Positions 1 to 7,273 of a stretch of 20,514 nt of DNA are shown piece by piece. The position numbers and the translations under genes were made by a program. The notes beneath the pieces were generated by a model, which was not told the origin of the DNA, did not search any database, and saw nothing but the letters and a program-made list of their open reading frames with translations. The DNA is from Gammaproteobacteria bacterium (GTDB lineage: Bacteria; Pseudomonadota; Gammaproteobacteria; Acidiferrobacterales; Acidiferrobacteraceae), in the NCBI GenBank assembly GCA_028064935.1, contig JAPTWT010000002.1, positions 1 to 20,514 of the forward strand. The letters run 5' to 3'. The stretch's first letter is position 1. Each line of letters starts with the position of its first letter.

Positions 1-239
1 GGGTTGACGCCGCCTGCGGTCACCGCGCCCGTCACCCCGAGCGTCCCGCCTACCGACAGGTTCCCCGAGACGCTTTGCCCTTGGGCCAGCGTTATCGCCC
101 CAGTGCTGAGATTCAACGTCCATTGCGTGACCCACGCACTGGTGGTCGTGTCATACGTTTGAAACGTCTGCGTGCCTGCCGTGTCGTCCACAATCACCTG
201 CCATAGATTAGGGACACTCAATACGACTGCCTGTGCCAT
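1..239 (-). CDS. Fibre/spike-like structural protein, C-terminus outside the window
   Basis: The gene starts with ATG at 239, six bases after a strong GGAGGG site, and runs off the left edge, so only about 79 N-terminal residues are visible. The first part (MAQAVVLSVPNLWQVIVDD onward) is a beta-rich head. From about residue 58 the sequence becomes a short Gly/Val repeat (GNLSVGGTLGVTGAVTAGG). This alternation is seen in the trimeric beta shafts of phage fibres and spikes. It follows the gene at 252-878 by 12 bp and is probably co-transcribed with it; both end or continue in shaft-like repeats. The role as a host-recognition fibre or vertex spike is inferred, and the receptor-binding tip, if any, is not in the window. 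Confidence 0.7.
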   Translation of the reverse strand, partial: MAQAVVLSVPNLWQVIVDDTAGTQTFQTYDTTTSAWVTQWTLNLSTGAITLAQGQSVSGNLSVGGTLGVTGAVTAGGVN

Positions 240-251
240 AAAAAACCCTCC

Positions 252-878
252 TTAGAATGCCGCGCTCGTAATCTGTCCGGTAGCGCCCACAATGACCGTT
301 CCGCCCAAATTCACGACCAAACTTTGCAAATACGCCGCGCCGTTGACCCGGTAGGTGCCATTAACGGTCAGCGTGTCGTAAGCGACTTCATCGCCCGAGG
401 CCACGAAGCCCGTTTGGGTGCTACCCACCGTCCCGTTTTGCACCAACTGGTCAAACTGTGTTGTGGGCACAACGGGGTTGCCTGCAAAGTCGGTCGGTAC
501 TGCCACGCCCCCGACCTGCGCGATGTTTTCCGGGGCATCCACTTCGACCGAAACGGCCGGCATGATGACATAGGCATCGCCCACCGCCGGGGTGCTGGGC
601 AGCGCCGCATCCAAGGTGATGACGCCTGCTGTCGTGAGAGCCGTCACCTGGCGCTGGACCCCGAGGTTGAGGCCCGACGTGAACTCAATCAGGTTCCCCG
701 TCAAGGCAGCCGTGACGGCAGCCGACAGATTGACCGCGGTGCCAAGGGGATTGGCCAGGACTGCATTAATAACCGTGGTGGTTGAATCCGCTCCCACGAC
801 CCAGTTGGTTTCCTGCGCGCTGCGCGTCCCGTTGGCCATGATGTCGCGGACATTTTGCAGGCCGATGCCCGAGCTCAT
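252..878 (-). CDS. Virion structural protein with phage beta motif and shaft-like C-terminus
   Basis: This 208-aa protein starts with ATG at 878 behind GAGGAGG with a 7-base spacer, and its start overlaps the stop of the 59-aa gene (ATGA). Residues about 60-106 carry a pattern common in phage particle proteins: a 'F-TSG-N-G--R-VT' strand pair, then 'G-ITLD-ALP--P--GD-Y'. The C-terminal 40 residues (about 167-205) alternate in the style 'LTVNGTYRVNGAAYLQSLVV', which resembles trimeric fibre shafts. There is no signal peptide and no membrane segment. It is probably a head decoration, vertex base or fibre-adaptor protein in the same transcript as the fibre-like gene downstream. The specific role is not known. 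Confidence 0.75.
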   Translation of the reverse strand: MSSGIGLQNVRDIMANGTRSAQETNWVVGADSTTTVINAVLANPLGTAVNLSAAVTAALTGNLIEFTSGLNLGVQRQVTALTTAGVITLDAALPSTPAVGDAYVIMPAVSVEVDAPENIAQVGGVAVPTDFAGNPVVPTTQFDQLVQNGTVGSTQTGFVASGDEVAYDTLTVNGTYRVNGAAYLQSLVVNLGGTVIVGATGQITSAAF

Positions 879-1054
879 GGTGTCACCTCCTCAAACACAC
901 ACCGGGCCCTGTGCTGTCCTGTCTGGGGGTCCCGGGTCGCCCCTAACAGGCAGGTCGTCTGCATGGAGGTCCTCCACCGGCGCTGGTTGCCCGCGATCAC
1001 CAATTGGGATTGCGGGTGCGTGCGGCATATCCATATGGTTTGCTTCGTGTCCAA
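875..1054 (-). CDS. Small 59-aa protein, three Cys, unknown function
   Basis: I place this small gene between two structural genes. It starts with TTG at 1054, eight bases after the AGGGGGG that forms the last codons of the upstream gene. It ends in a TGA that overlaps the ATG of the next gene (ATGA), the same coupling used elsewhere in this array. The product is basic and has Cys10, His13, Cys35, His48 and Cys52, which could form a small metal site, but the spacing matches no zinc-finger family I recognise. A longer reading that starts at 1138 would overlap the upstream gene by 80 bases and is less likely. Function unknown. Confidence 0.6.
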   Translation of the reverse strand: MDTKQTIWICRTHPQSQLVIAGNQRRWRTSMQTTCLLGATRDPQTGQHRARCVFEEVTP

Positions 1055-1058
1055 TGGA

Positions 1059-1700
1059 CTAGCCCCCCTTCGTGAAGGCCGCGACGACTTTTTGCAGGCC
1101 AAGGAACTGCTCATAGAAAAACGGTTTGTAGACTCCACTGTACAAGGCGTTCTGGACCAGCAGCATAACCCCCTGCACGGTCACTTCGATCGCCGAGGAC
1201 GTGTAGTTGTACCACAGCCCCGTCAGGTTGTTGTAGATCGGAGTCGCCCCAATCAGATTGTCCGGGATGGTGATCTGCTCCGTTACCGGCACTTCATTGG
1301 CGGCGAGCAGCTGCCCCGACTGCCCTTCATCTATCCATACTGACAACAGTAAATCCTGGCTATATTCTTGGGCGCTCGCCGTGGTGTTGGATACCGCAAT
1401 GGCCGTGTAGCCCTCCGGGGTGAGAAAGGTGGTCGACGCCTGTCCGGGAACCCCTCCGCTGCTGATCGGGGGCACCGTGGCCACCTGCATGATCAGCTGA
1501 GGAGCAGCTTGCGCCGAGTATCCGGTCATCGCCACGACCTGGTTGAAGACGGGCAGCGTAATCGGAAACCGGAAGCCGCCTAGGCTGGTATGCATCTTGC
1601 CGTCCGATCCCAGTGCGCTCTGGGGGGACGCGGCGATGAGGATGTCCAGCTTCTGGGCAATCACGTCCATGCCTTGCACCGACTCGATAGGTACACTCAT
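1059..1700 (-). CDS. Beta-rich virion protein, 213 aa
   Basis: Starts with ATG at 1700, eight bases after AAGGGGG, and 12 bp downstream of the 311-aa structural gene. The protein has no signal peptide or clear membrane helix. It opens with a short amphipathic segment (residues 1-30) and continues as alternating polar/hydrophobic stretches rich in Thr, Val and Gly, for example around residues 85-130 and 165-185. It ends with an aromatic segment (YKPFFYEQFLGLQK). I recognise no family. Its place between the capsid candidates and the fibre genes suggests a capsid, vertex or minor coat protein. A small partner coat protein paired with the neighbouring 311-aa protein is one possibility, by analogy with viruses that use two single-jelly-roll coat proteins; that is speculation. 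Confidence 0.7.
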   Translation of the reverse strand: MSVPIESVQGMDVIAQKLDILIAASPQSALGSDGKMHTSLGGFRFPITLPVFNQVVAMTGYSAQAAPQLIMQVATVPPISSGGVPGQASTTFLTPEGYTAIAVSNTTASAQEYSQDLLLSVWIDEGQSGQLLAANEVPVTEQITIPDNLIGATPIYNNLTGLWYNYTSSAIEVTVQGVMLLVQNALYSGVYKPFFYEQFLGLQKVVAAFTKGG

Positions 1701-1712
1701 GCACTCGCCCCC

Positions 1713-2648
1713 TTAGACCACACCGGACATGACTTTTTGGTATACCCTGCCGCTCGTCACATTGCCCAGGCGCACCTGAATTTCATCGGTCAGCCTGACA
1801 TGCCAAACCAGCACAGAGCATTGGATACCCGTCTCGCTGGTATTCGCGGTCATGGTCACTTGCACATTCTGAGCCGCCTGCAGGAACATGGGGACTGGGT
1901 GCCCGGATCCCAGAGCATAGGCGGGATAAGACAAAACCACGTCTCCGTCGTCCAGCGTGAAGGTGATTGTGAGTGCATCGGTTCCCGTGCCAGCACTGAC
2001 CGCGACGCCTGCGATGACGAGCATCTCATTGCCCTTCGCATTGTCCTGCGCGAACGTGACGGGAGCCACGCCAACCGGCAGCGTGGTCGACAGCGGCACC
2101 GCAGCAACGATTTGATTCTGGTATTCGTTCAGGCGGATCCATTCAAAATCCCGGGGCAATACGCCGCGGCCATCGATCCCTAGTTTCTGAACCTCGGCAA
2201 GCTGACGACCTGTTAGGGTCACGGTCCCAGGATATTTGGCCATGCGGGCCAACGTCGGGGCTTCGATCAGGACGTTGGCCGCAGCCCAATAGTTAATGAC
2301 GTCCGCCGTTGTGTTTTGCGCGTTGACCTGCAAGCTATCCCAGGCCGATGTATCCCAGACGGCTCCAGCCGTGGGATTGAAGGCGCTCCAGAGCGCCGCA
2401 GCGCTGTTGTCGATGGACTTGCTCTGGTAATTGTCCGCTTGCACCGTCAAACTGATCCCGGCTGTGTCCAGATGCTGGAGTCCCCTGAGCGTCACCAGTC
2501 GGCGCTGGCGGAGATGGGAATATTGAAACAGGGCCTTGGGGGCCCCCGCGACTTGAATCGGGACGGTGCTGGCGTTCCCTGCCACGTCAGGCAGGAGGGC
2601 CGGCAAATATTTGAGGGTTTCCGTGATGAATCCGGTCGTCAGCCCCAT
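1713..2648 (-). CDS. Large beta-rich virion protein, 311 aa
   Basis: I chose the ATG at 2648, eight bases after GAAGGGAG; a GTG three codons upstream would sit directly against the ribosome site. The N-terminus (MGLTTGFITETLKYLPALLP) is hydrophobic and amphipathic. Residues about 60-115 and 180-290 read as beta strands and loops ('TDALTITFTLDDGDVVLSYP', 'VQVTMTANTSETGIQCSVLVWHV'), with a helical insert around residues 115-165. It is the first gene after an intrinsic terminator, so its level may be set below that of the capsid genes upstream. I recognise no family. Location and composition support a structural role, either a second coat protein or a vertex protein. Confidence 0.72.
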   Translation of the reverse strand: MGLTTGFITETLKYLPALLPDVAGNASTVPIQVAGAPKALFQYSHLRQRRLVTLRGLQHLDTAGISLTVQADNYQSKSIDNSAAALWSAFNPTAGAVWDTSAWDSLQVNAQNTTADVINYWAAANVLIEAPTLARMAKYPGTVTLTGRQLAEVQKLGIDGRGVLPRDFEWIRLNEYQNQIVAAVPLSTTLPVGVAPVTFAQDNAKGNEMLVIAGVAVSAGTGTDALTITFTLDDGDVVLSYPAYALGSGHPVPMFLQAAQNVQVTMTANTSETGIQCSVLVWHVRLTDEIQVRLGNVTSGRVYQKVMSGVV

Positions 2649-2685
2649 CGGTAACACTCCCTTCGGGTACGATCATCTCCGTAAG

Positions 2686-2712
2686 AAAAAAAGGCGGAGC
2701 CTCAGCCCCGCC
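2686..2712 (-). terminator. Rho-independent terminator downstream of the capsid genes
   Basis: Read on the minus strand, GGCGGGGC and GCTCCGCC form an 8-bp stem with one G-T pair and a TGAG loop, followed directly by seven T residues. It begins 10 bp after the stop of the 104-aa gene and lies before the 311-aa gene. It probably ends most transcripts coming from the capsid candidate and lowers read-through into the genes at 2648-1. Confidence 0.88.
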
Positions 2713-2722
2713 CCATGAGGCT

Positions 2723-3037
2723 TTAAGCGTTGTGGGTCTGCTCCCCGGCGACAATGAAGTCCAGCAGGGAAATGGAGTCCGCCGGGATGTCATCGCCCGA
2801 CGTGAATTGCTGCGTGGCGATGTCAAAGTAAATCTCGCCCGCCGCTGGGGCATTGCTGCTGGTTTGGGCCTCCGCGAATGGGCTCACGGTGGAAGCGGTT
2901 CCCGCGGCAGCCAAAGGTGCCACGACCAGAGACCGGACACCGACGATGTACATGTTGCTGGGAAGCCCCGCAGAGGCGGGAATCGCGTAAGCGGTTCCCG
3001 AGGCGATGGCGGCGGTGTTGACGAATGGGCGCTGCAT
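2723..3037 (-). CDS. Small virion protein, 104 aa (capsid accessory candidate)
   Basis: Starts with ATG at 3037 after an AAGGGGG site, 17 bp downstream of the capsid candidate, and is followed within 10 bp by an intrinsic terminator. The protein has an Ala-rich N-terminus, a beta-like segment (MYIVGVRSLVVAPLAAAG, about residues 29-46), an Ala/Ser/Thr linker, then a second strand region (EIYFDIATQQF) and an acidic C-terminal part. It has no signal peptide. Being in the same transcript as the probable major capsid protein, and before the terminator, suggests it is abundant, for example a decoration, cement or penton-type protein. I recognise no family. Confidence 0.7.
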   Translation of the reverse strand: MQRPFVNTAAIASGTAYAIPASAGLPSNMYIVGVRSLVVAPLAAAGTASTVSPFAEAQTSSNAPAAGEIYFDIATQQFTSGDDIPADSISLLDFIVAGEQTHNA

Positions 3038-3054
3038 GGTCTAGGTCCCCCTTC

Positions 3055-4209
3055 TTATAGCGTGTTCCCGCCGCCGGCATCGACGACGACCGCATCCATG
3101 GCCACCATGATCGCGTTGGCCGCAATGCTCTGTCCGTTGTCGACGACCGTGAGGTACGCTTCTTGATCCGTCAGCAGCTGCTGGCCCTGCACGAGCATGG
3201 GCAGCGCGTCAAACTTGTTGGTTTCGCCCTGGCTGAGCCCAAAGTTCATCAGGTTCTGGTTGAATCCCACGGGAATGCCGCCCTGCGGGTGCCGGTGCTG
3301 CTGTTCGGAGTCCGTGTTGATCCACGCCGACAGCAGTTCCGCTCCGGCGGAGGTCGGCTGCGGAGAGCGGACGCCCATCCGGAGGACAACCATGGCCTGG
3401 CTCGCGCTCAGTTGGAAAAACAGGTTGTCGTGCGCGCTGCGCACAGCTGGGTACTCCGACGAGTTTTGGTACTGGAACCGGTAGCCCTGGCTGGGCGTGG
3501 TGGCGTTTTGGTTCCTCGCATGCCGAATCATACGGTACACGGCACTGCCGACGGTGCTCTGCTTCATGCCGCCGGGCAGACTCGTCCACGCATTGCGCCA
3601 GTCGCCGCGAGACGAGATGGCTCGGGAAGGGACCACGAATGCGCGCTGGTTGAGCGGGTCGTTAATCGGGAAGGCCTCGTTGCTGTACACGGGAGCCATT
3701 TTCGCCAGCTGAATGGAGTCGTACACAAAGCCCCACAGTTCCACGGTGTAGTCGTCGGTGATGGCGGTGTCGCCCGCTTCGCAACGAATGGAAACGCTGG
3801 TGATAAATTTGGGACAGGTCACGTCCACCACAGAGGCCAGCTTCCCGTCGCGCCGGTAGAACGGCTCCCCGAACTTGATCATGGTGCCCCGCCGGATGCG
3901 CCGGGGGTCCGGAGCCATGTTGGTGTCTTGCCGCCCGCTCAGGTACACGTACTGATAGTCCTCATTGTCCAGGACCAGCGAGACCGAGCGGAGATCTTCG
4001 ATGGTGCCGTTCGCGGAGACCGGTGAGGTAATGACGGCATACTGCACCTCGCCTACTTGCTTGCCGTTCAGGTATCCCATGGGCAGCGAGGGCTCGGTAG
4101 TTGCCAGCGCCGGGGGCGCCCAGTAGGTGTTCGCCGCTTTGCCCAGACCCGTGCTCGCGGGGTTGCTGTTGGTCCACTTGCCCAGTAGTCTCAACTCAGG
4201 AAAGGCCAT
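3055..4209 (-). CDS. Candidate major capsid protein, 384 aa
   Basis: Starts with ATG at 4209, ten bases after GAAAGGGG. No family is recognised by eye. The protein is long, soluble and mainly beta-like: strands are likely around residues 125-165 (VTCPKFITSVSIRC, TVELWGFVYDS) and 270-290 (NLFFQLSASQAMVVLRMGV), joined by polar loops rich in Arg, Asn, Gln and Pro. It lacks the N-terminal coiled-coil arm and long spine helix usually visible in HK97-type capsid proteins. Its length is in the range of double-jelly-roll coat proteins (PRD1 P3 is about 395 aa). The context also fits: small membrane proteins before it, a small partner and a strong terminator after it. The capsid role is an inference from size, composition and position. 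Confidence 0.6.
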   Translation of the reverse strand: MAFPELRLLGKWTNSNPASTGLGKAANTYWAPPALATTEPSLPMGYLNGKQVGEVQYAVITSPVSANGTIEDLRSVSLVLDNEDYQYVYLSGRQDTNMAPDPRRIRRGTMIKFGEPFYRRDGKLASVVDVTCPKFITSVSIRCEAGDTAITDDYTVELWGFVYDSIQLAKMAPVYSNEAFPINDPLNQRAFVVPSRAISSRGDWRNAWTSLPGGMKQSTVGSAVYRMIRHARNQNATTPSQGYRFQYQNSSEYPAVRSAHDNLFFQLSASQAMVVLRMGVRSPQPTSAGAELLSAWINTDSEQQHRHPQGGIPVGFNQNLMNFGLSQGETNKFDALPMLVQGQQLLTDQEAYLTVVDNGQSIAANAIMVAMDAVVVDAGGGNTL

Positions 4210-4239
4210 TGTTGTTGAGCCCCTTTCTTATCGAAGGCA

Positions 4240-4695
4240 TTAGCCTTCATCTTCGTTTGCGCTGGAGAGCGCCGTGCTGTCAGTCGCTGCCGTCGCGGAC
4301 GAGCCGGACGAACTCGTGGTGCTGCCTGTAGTGCTGGCGCTCCCGGAGCCGCTCGTGTTCACCGTAACAGTGGCACTGGACCCGGAACCTGCTGTGCTGG
4401 TGCTTTTCATGAGATAGTTCTTGTCGGCCCAGTGCATAGTGCTCTGGCCTAACAGAGCGAGCCCACTGTATAGGGCCCCGTCGCTGAGGCGTGTCCCGGC
4501 ATTCTGCCTCTTGGACAGCACATGGGCCAGTCCGCCGCCGATCGCTGCCACTGAGGCCACAACGACCTGCGTATCCGCGGCGCCGATGCTGCCCAGATTG
4601 CCGCGCCGGGCCTGATCGATCAGCACTTGATCCAAGCCGCCGATGGCCGCAGCTCCCAACCCTGTGGCGAGAAACTGATAATCTTTTTTGGCCAC
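4240..4695 (-). CDS. Multi-pass small membrane protein with Ser/Thr-rich acidic tail
   Basis: Starts with GTG at 4695, eight bases after AAGGAGG. The first 90 residues hold about three short hydrophobic segments (around 8-26, 40-60 and 73-88) separated by basic or polar turns. The last 55 residues are almost only Ser, Thr, Gly and Ala and end in the acidic sequence NEDEG. Its segment order (Gly/Ala-rich helix, turn, helix, 'GT-L--GA', third helix) resembles the 100-aa protein encoded just upstream, so the two may be old paralogues. It sits 30 bp before the capsid candidate. A virion membrane protein is the most likely role; function is not known. Confidence 0.72.
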   Translation of the reverse strand: MAKKDYQFLATGLGAAAIGGLDQVLIDQARRGNLGSIGAADTQVVVASVAAIGGGLAHVLSKRQNAGTRLSDGALYSGLALLGQSTMHWADKNYLMKSTSTAGSGSSATVTVNTSGSGSASTTGSTTSSSGSSATAATDSTALSSANEDEG

Positions 4696-4728
4696 TTTGG
4701 AGGCCTCCTTAACTGGCTTCTGGTTCTG

Positions 4729-4755
4729 GAGATATCATATCTGCGCCCGTGTCAA
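4729..4755 (-). promoter_or_regulatory. Possible promoter upstream of the membrane/capsid gene group
   Basis: The 87-bp gap between two membrane-protein genes carries, on the minus strand, a perfect TTGACA (4750-4755). Near it lie TATGAT (10-bp spacing) and TATCTC (15-bp spacing). The downstream element is embedded in AGATATGATATCT, a palindrome with one central base. Spacing is not ideal for a standard sigma-70-type promoter, so it may be weak, activator-dependent, or chance. Confidence 0.35.
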
Positions 4756-4782
4756 GCGCTGGAGCTTCCCGTTTTTTCCGTT

Positions 4783-5085
4783 TTACGTGGTCAGGTTGAG
4801 CAAGCGCAGGAGCAGCACGGCCGAGTTGGCCCCCAGCATGCCGGCGCTCCCGCTCTCCAGCAAAGTGCCGGGCTGGCTCTCGATCATGCCCAGGCCGCTC
4901 GCGGCCATCAGGCCCAGCGCCCAATAGATGGACTGGGGCCCCGGGCGGGTGACCGACCACAGAGCTGATCCCGCTCCAGCGCCGCCCACAATCAGCGCAT
5001 CGCCGATTTGCTTGCTCTGGCTGCTCTTGCGGCCCACGTGTGTGCGCTCTAAGATGGGCGTGTTTTTGTCCGTTGTCTTCGCCAC
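4783..5085 (-). CDS. Small three-helix membrane protein, 100 aa
   Basis: Starts with GTG at 5085, eight bases after GAGGAGG, three bases after the stop of the preceding gene. The N-terminal 26 residues are polar and basic. Three hydrophobic segments follow: about 28-44 (DALIVGGAGAGSALWSV), 52-68 (SIYWALGLMAASGLGMI) and 80-98 (AGMLGANSAVLLLRLLNL). There is no cleavable signal peptide. Small Gly/Ala-rich membrane proteins next to coat genes are typical of viruses with a lipid layer, but holin-like proteins can look the same. No family recognised. Confidence 0.7.
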   Translation of the reverse strand: MAKTTDKNTPILERTHVGRKSSQSKQIGDALIVGGAGAGSALWSVTRPGPQSIYWALGLMAASGLGMIESQPGTLLESGSAGMLGANSAVLLLRLLNLTT

Positions 5086-5088
5086 GGC

Positions 5089-5796
5089 CTATTCCTCCTC
5101 TTTCGCCCGAACAATCTCCGAGTGGCTCTCGTCAATGGAGGCAATCTGGTGATAGACGTACGGCCCGGCGACTACAGCGGCGGCGAGGCCCAGATCCCAG
5201 TACCATGGCAGCCAGAAGACGCGGAACGGAGTGCCTCCCAAAAAGGGGGTCCCGTTGAACAGCGCTTTGGTGCTGGTACCGGTGGCAGCCGAGCTGGTGG
5301 GAGTGGCCGTCGCGAGGCTCCAGCTGCTCTGCGTGAGGATGCGGTACACGGCGTAGCCGAGCAGCGCAATCAGCACAAAGATCACCAGATAGAGCTGCCA
5401 TTCCCACTTGACCCACCGGAGTTCTAGGGTCGCGCCGTTGTTGGCGCTCCAGGCGATTTGCTGGCTATAGCCGGCATCTGGCCACGCCTGCAGCGGCTTG
5501 CCGTCAGTGCCGGTGAGCTTCCCCGAGGCCCACGCACTGTTGATCTGGCTGGCGGCGGCGGCGGCGCTCCCATTGGGCCAGTTTTCAATTACCAGATAGT
5601 TGCGCGTGCCTTCCGCCTCATCCGCCTCCACCGACTGCACTTGCTGATTGATGTCGCTCTGAGCGGTTTGGAGGAATTCGGCGTAGTTGAACAGATAATC
5701 GTAGCTGAGCGTCGCGATGGCGCCAGCCCCCAAAGACTCCACCAGGGACCCGCTATTCGCCGCGCTTGCCACGGTGCTGTACGCAAAGGATGCCAC
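5089..5796 (-). CDS. Two-pass membrane protein, about 235 aa
   Basis: I favour the GTG at 5796, six bases after AGGAGGG. ATG at 5802 touches that site, and TTG at 5838 directly follows the previous stop but has little ribosome-site support. The N-terminal 130 residues are Ala/Ser-rich and helical, with segments such as 'SDINQQVQSVEADEAEG', and include a short region near 'NYLVIENWPNG'. Two membrane segments follow in the C-terminal half: 'LYLVIFVLIALLGYAVYRI' and 'WDLGLAAAVVAGPYVYH', separated by a Ser/Thr linker and 'NGTPFLGGTPFRVFWLPW'. It ends in a charged tail (RAKEEE). No family recognised. It lies between virion-type genes, so a membrane-associated structural or DNA-delivery protein is plausible. 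Confidence 0.68.
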   Translation of the reverse strand: MASFAYSTVASAANSGSLVESLGAGAIATLSYDYLFNYAEFLQTAQSDINQQVQSVEADEAEGTRNYLVIENWPNGSAAAAASQINSAWASGKLTGTDGKPLQAWPDAGYSQQIAWSANNGATLELRWVKWEWQLYLVIFVLIALLGYAVYRILTQSSWSLATATPTSSAATGTSTKALFNGTPFLGGTPFRVFWLPWYWDLGLAAAVVAGPYVYHQIASIDESHSEIVRAKEEE

Positions 5797-5838
5797 CTCC
5801 ATCCCTCCTATGCCCCCATGGTACGGGGTGGGGCTCAA

Positions 5839-6189
5839 TCAGGAAGGGCTTCCCGTAAGCCAGACCTTGAAGTGCTCCATGGCCGGCACGAAATCGGACT
5901 GGAAGTAGCGCCCGTGTAGCAGTTCCGCATGCGCCCGGGCCGCCGGGAACTCCCACAAATAGGCGAGAATCTTCGCATAGTCGTCTTCGTTCAGAGATCC
6001 GGCGAAAGGCTTGGCCAAACTCCGGACCCAGCCGATCTTGTCCGCTGGAATCGTGTTCAAGGCTTCGTTGAGAATCGGTTCCTTGCGCCGCAATCGCCGC
6101 TCGAGCTCGTCAGGCGTGATCGCATTCTCGGCCAGCCAGCTCGCCATCGCAGTGGCGGCATTCTTTAACAGGGGTTCTTTGAGGTTCAT
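5839..6189 (-). CDS. Small soluble helical protein, 116 aa
   Basis: Starts with ATG at 6189, overlapping the stop of the coiled-coil gene by ATGA, which implies translational coupling. The product is mainly helical by composition: an amphipathic N-terminus (KEPLLKNAATAMASWLAE), a charged stretch (PDELERRLRRKEP), then aromatic helices (DDYAKILAYLWEFPAARAHAELL). It has no membrane segment, signal peptide or motif that I recognise. Coupling to the coiled-coil protein suggests a partner in assembly or in the particle. Function unknown. Confidence 0.72.
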   Translation of the reverse strand: MNLKEPLLKNAATAMASWLAENAITPDELERRLRRKEPILNEALNTIPADKIGWVRSLAKPFAGSLNEDDYAKILAYLWEFPAARAHAELLHGRYFQSDFVPAMEHFKVWLTGSPS

Positions 6190-7259
6190 GCGGTTTCGCC
6201 TCCAGAAGGTGGGGTAAAAGGGGAGAAAGGACCGGGCGCGTCCGACGTTTGGGGCTCGCTCTTGGGCGCCTTGCCCGCCAGCGGGTTATTGGGTGATAGG
6301 CCCCCTCCCAGGACGGACGTTAGGCTGTTCAGCACCGTGGGAATGTTCTCCACGATGGCGTCGCGGATTTCCAGGTCCGAGGCGTGGATGCTCTTCTTCT
6401 GCTCCCGTTCGAGCTTCCGATCTTCCCGGGCCGCTTCGATCTGATCCATTTGCCACTGGTACTCTGGAGTCGCGCCCACAGGGACCGCGCTCTTGAGCTT
6501 GTCGATCTGAATATCCTTGTCCAGCAGCTTGAGCTTGAGGTCGAAGTCGTTCTTCAGCCGCTCTTTTTCCAGCTCGGCCTGGGCTCTGATCCGCTCGGCT
6601 TCCTGGTCCTTGCTGTGGGCCAGATCGGCCATCATTGCCTTGACTTCCGCCATTTCCCGGCTGTGCTGCGCTTGGAGCATTTCGCGCATGAGAGCTGCGT
6701 TTTCCTTTTCACGCTGGATCTGGCTGTCCTTGGTTTCGGCAAATAGCTTGAGATACAACTCGCTCTGAGACCGCTCCTGTTTGACAGCCTCCTCGACCGC
6801 GCCGCCGATGCTCTCCTCGGCTTCCCGGCGCAGCTCGCGCTCTTGGGCCGCCAGGCCCAGGGCCGTGTCCGCGGCGGCCTTCTGGATGTTCACAGCCCCT
6901 TCGGCAAACTGCATAATGTCCTTGGGCGCCTCATTTTTGGGCGCATCCAGCGACTCCAACTGCTTCAGGGCAAGACGCTGGTTGAGATAGGCATTGAGCT
7001 TCATGGTCATCTCGTCTTGCGGCACGGGATTGCCGTGTCCATCCAGCGCGTCCAGCTGCTTGAGCAGCATGCGCTGCTTGACCTGGTCCTGCAGCTGGGA
7101 CGTAATCTCATCCTGATCCGGCTTGGCCAGCCGCTTGAGGGTCTCCGCGTTGCGCACGTCTGCCACGGCGGCCGCCAGCTGACGGCTGGCCGGATCGGTG
7201 GGAATGATCTGGTTGCGCGCCCTGCCGGCGCGCTTCATCCATCCATTGGCTGCTGCCAT
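6186..7259 (-). CDS. Long coiled-coil protein, 357 aa (assembly or packaging accessory candidate)
   Basis: The ATG at 7259 is chosen because AGGAGG lies ten bases upstream; the longer open frame above it overlaps the preceding gene and is a shadow. The N-terminus is basic (MAAANGWMKRAGRARNQ). Residues about 35-110 contain two similar Lys/Gln/Leu-rich stretches ('QDQVKQRMLLKQLDALDGHG' and 'YLNQRLALKQLESLDAPKNE'), possibly an internal repeat. Residues about 120-290 are strongly charged heptad-like coiled coil with Glu, Lys and Arg. A hydrophobic patch (IVENIPTVLNSLTSVLGGG, about 305-325) and a Pro-rich tail follow. Scaffold, internal core or genome-binding roles would fit its place before the coat genes; no family is recognised. 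Confidence 0.72.
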   Translation of the reverse strand: MAAANGWMKRAGRARNQIIPTDPASRQLAAAVADVRNAETLKRLAKPDQDEITSQLQDQVKQRMLLKQLDALDGHGNPVPQDEMTMKLNAYLNQRLALKQLESLDAPKNEAPKDIMQFAEGAVNIQKAAADTALGLAAQERELRREAEESIGGAVEEAVKQERSQSELYLKLFAETKDSQIQREKENAALMREMLQAQHSREMAEVKAMMADLAHSKDQEAERIRAQAELEKERLKNDFDLKLKLLDKDIQIDKLKSAVPVGATPEYQWQMDQIEAAREDRKLEREQKKSIHASDLEIRDAIVENIPTVLNSLTSVLGGGLSPNNPLAGKAPKSEPQTSDAPGPFSPFTPPSGGETA

Positions 7260-7273
7260 CTTGACCGGTCCTC

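Noticed and set aside
1590..2183. Plus-strand open frame (197 aa) opposite two structural genes
   Set aside because: His/Arg/Asp-rich shadow composition and no ribosome site; both minus-strand genes there have strong sites.
3163..4026. Long plus-strand open frame (287 aa) opposite the capsid candidate
   Set aside because: It is an antisense shadow of a GC-rich gene: Arg/His/Val-rich composition, no ribosome site, and it fully overlaps a better-supported gene.
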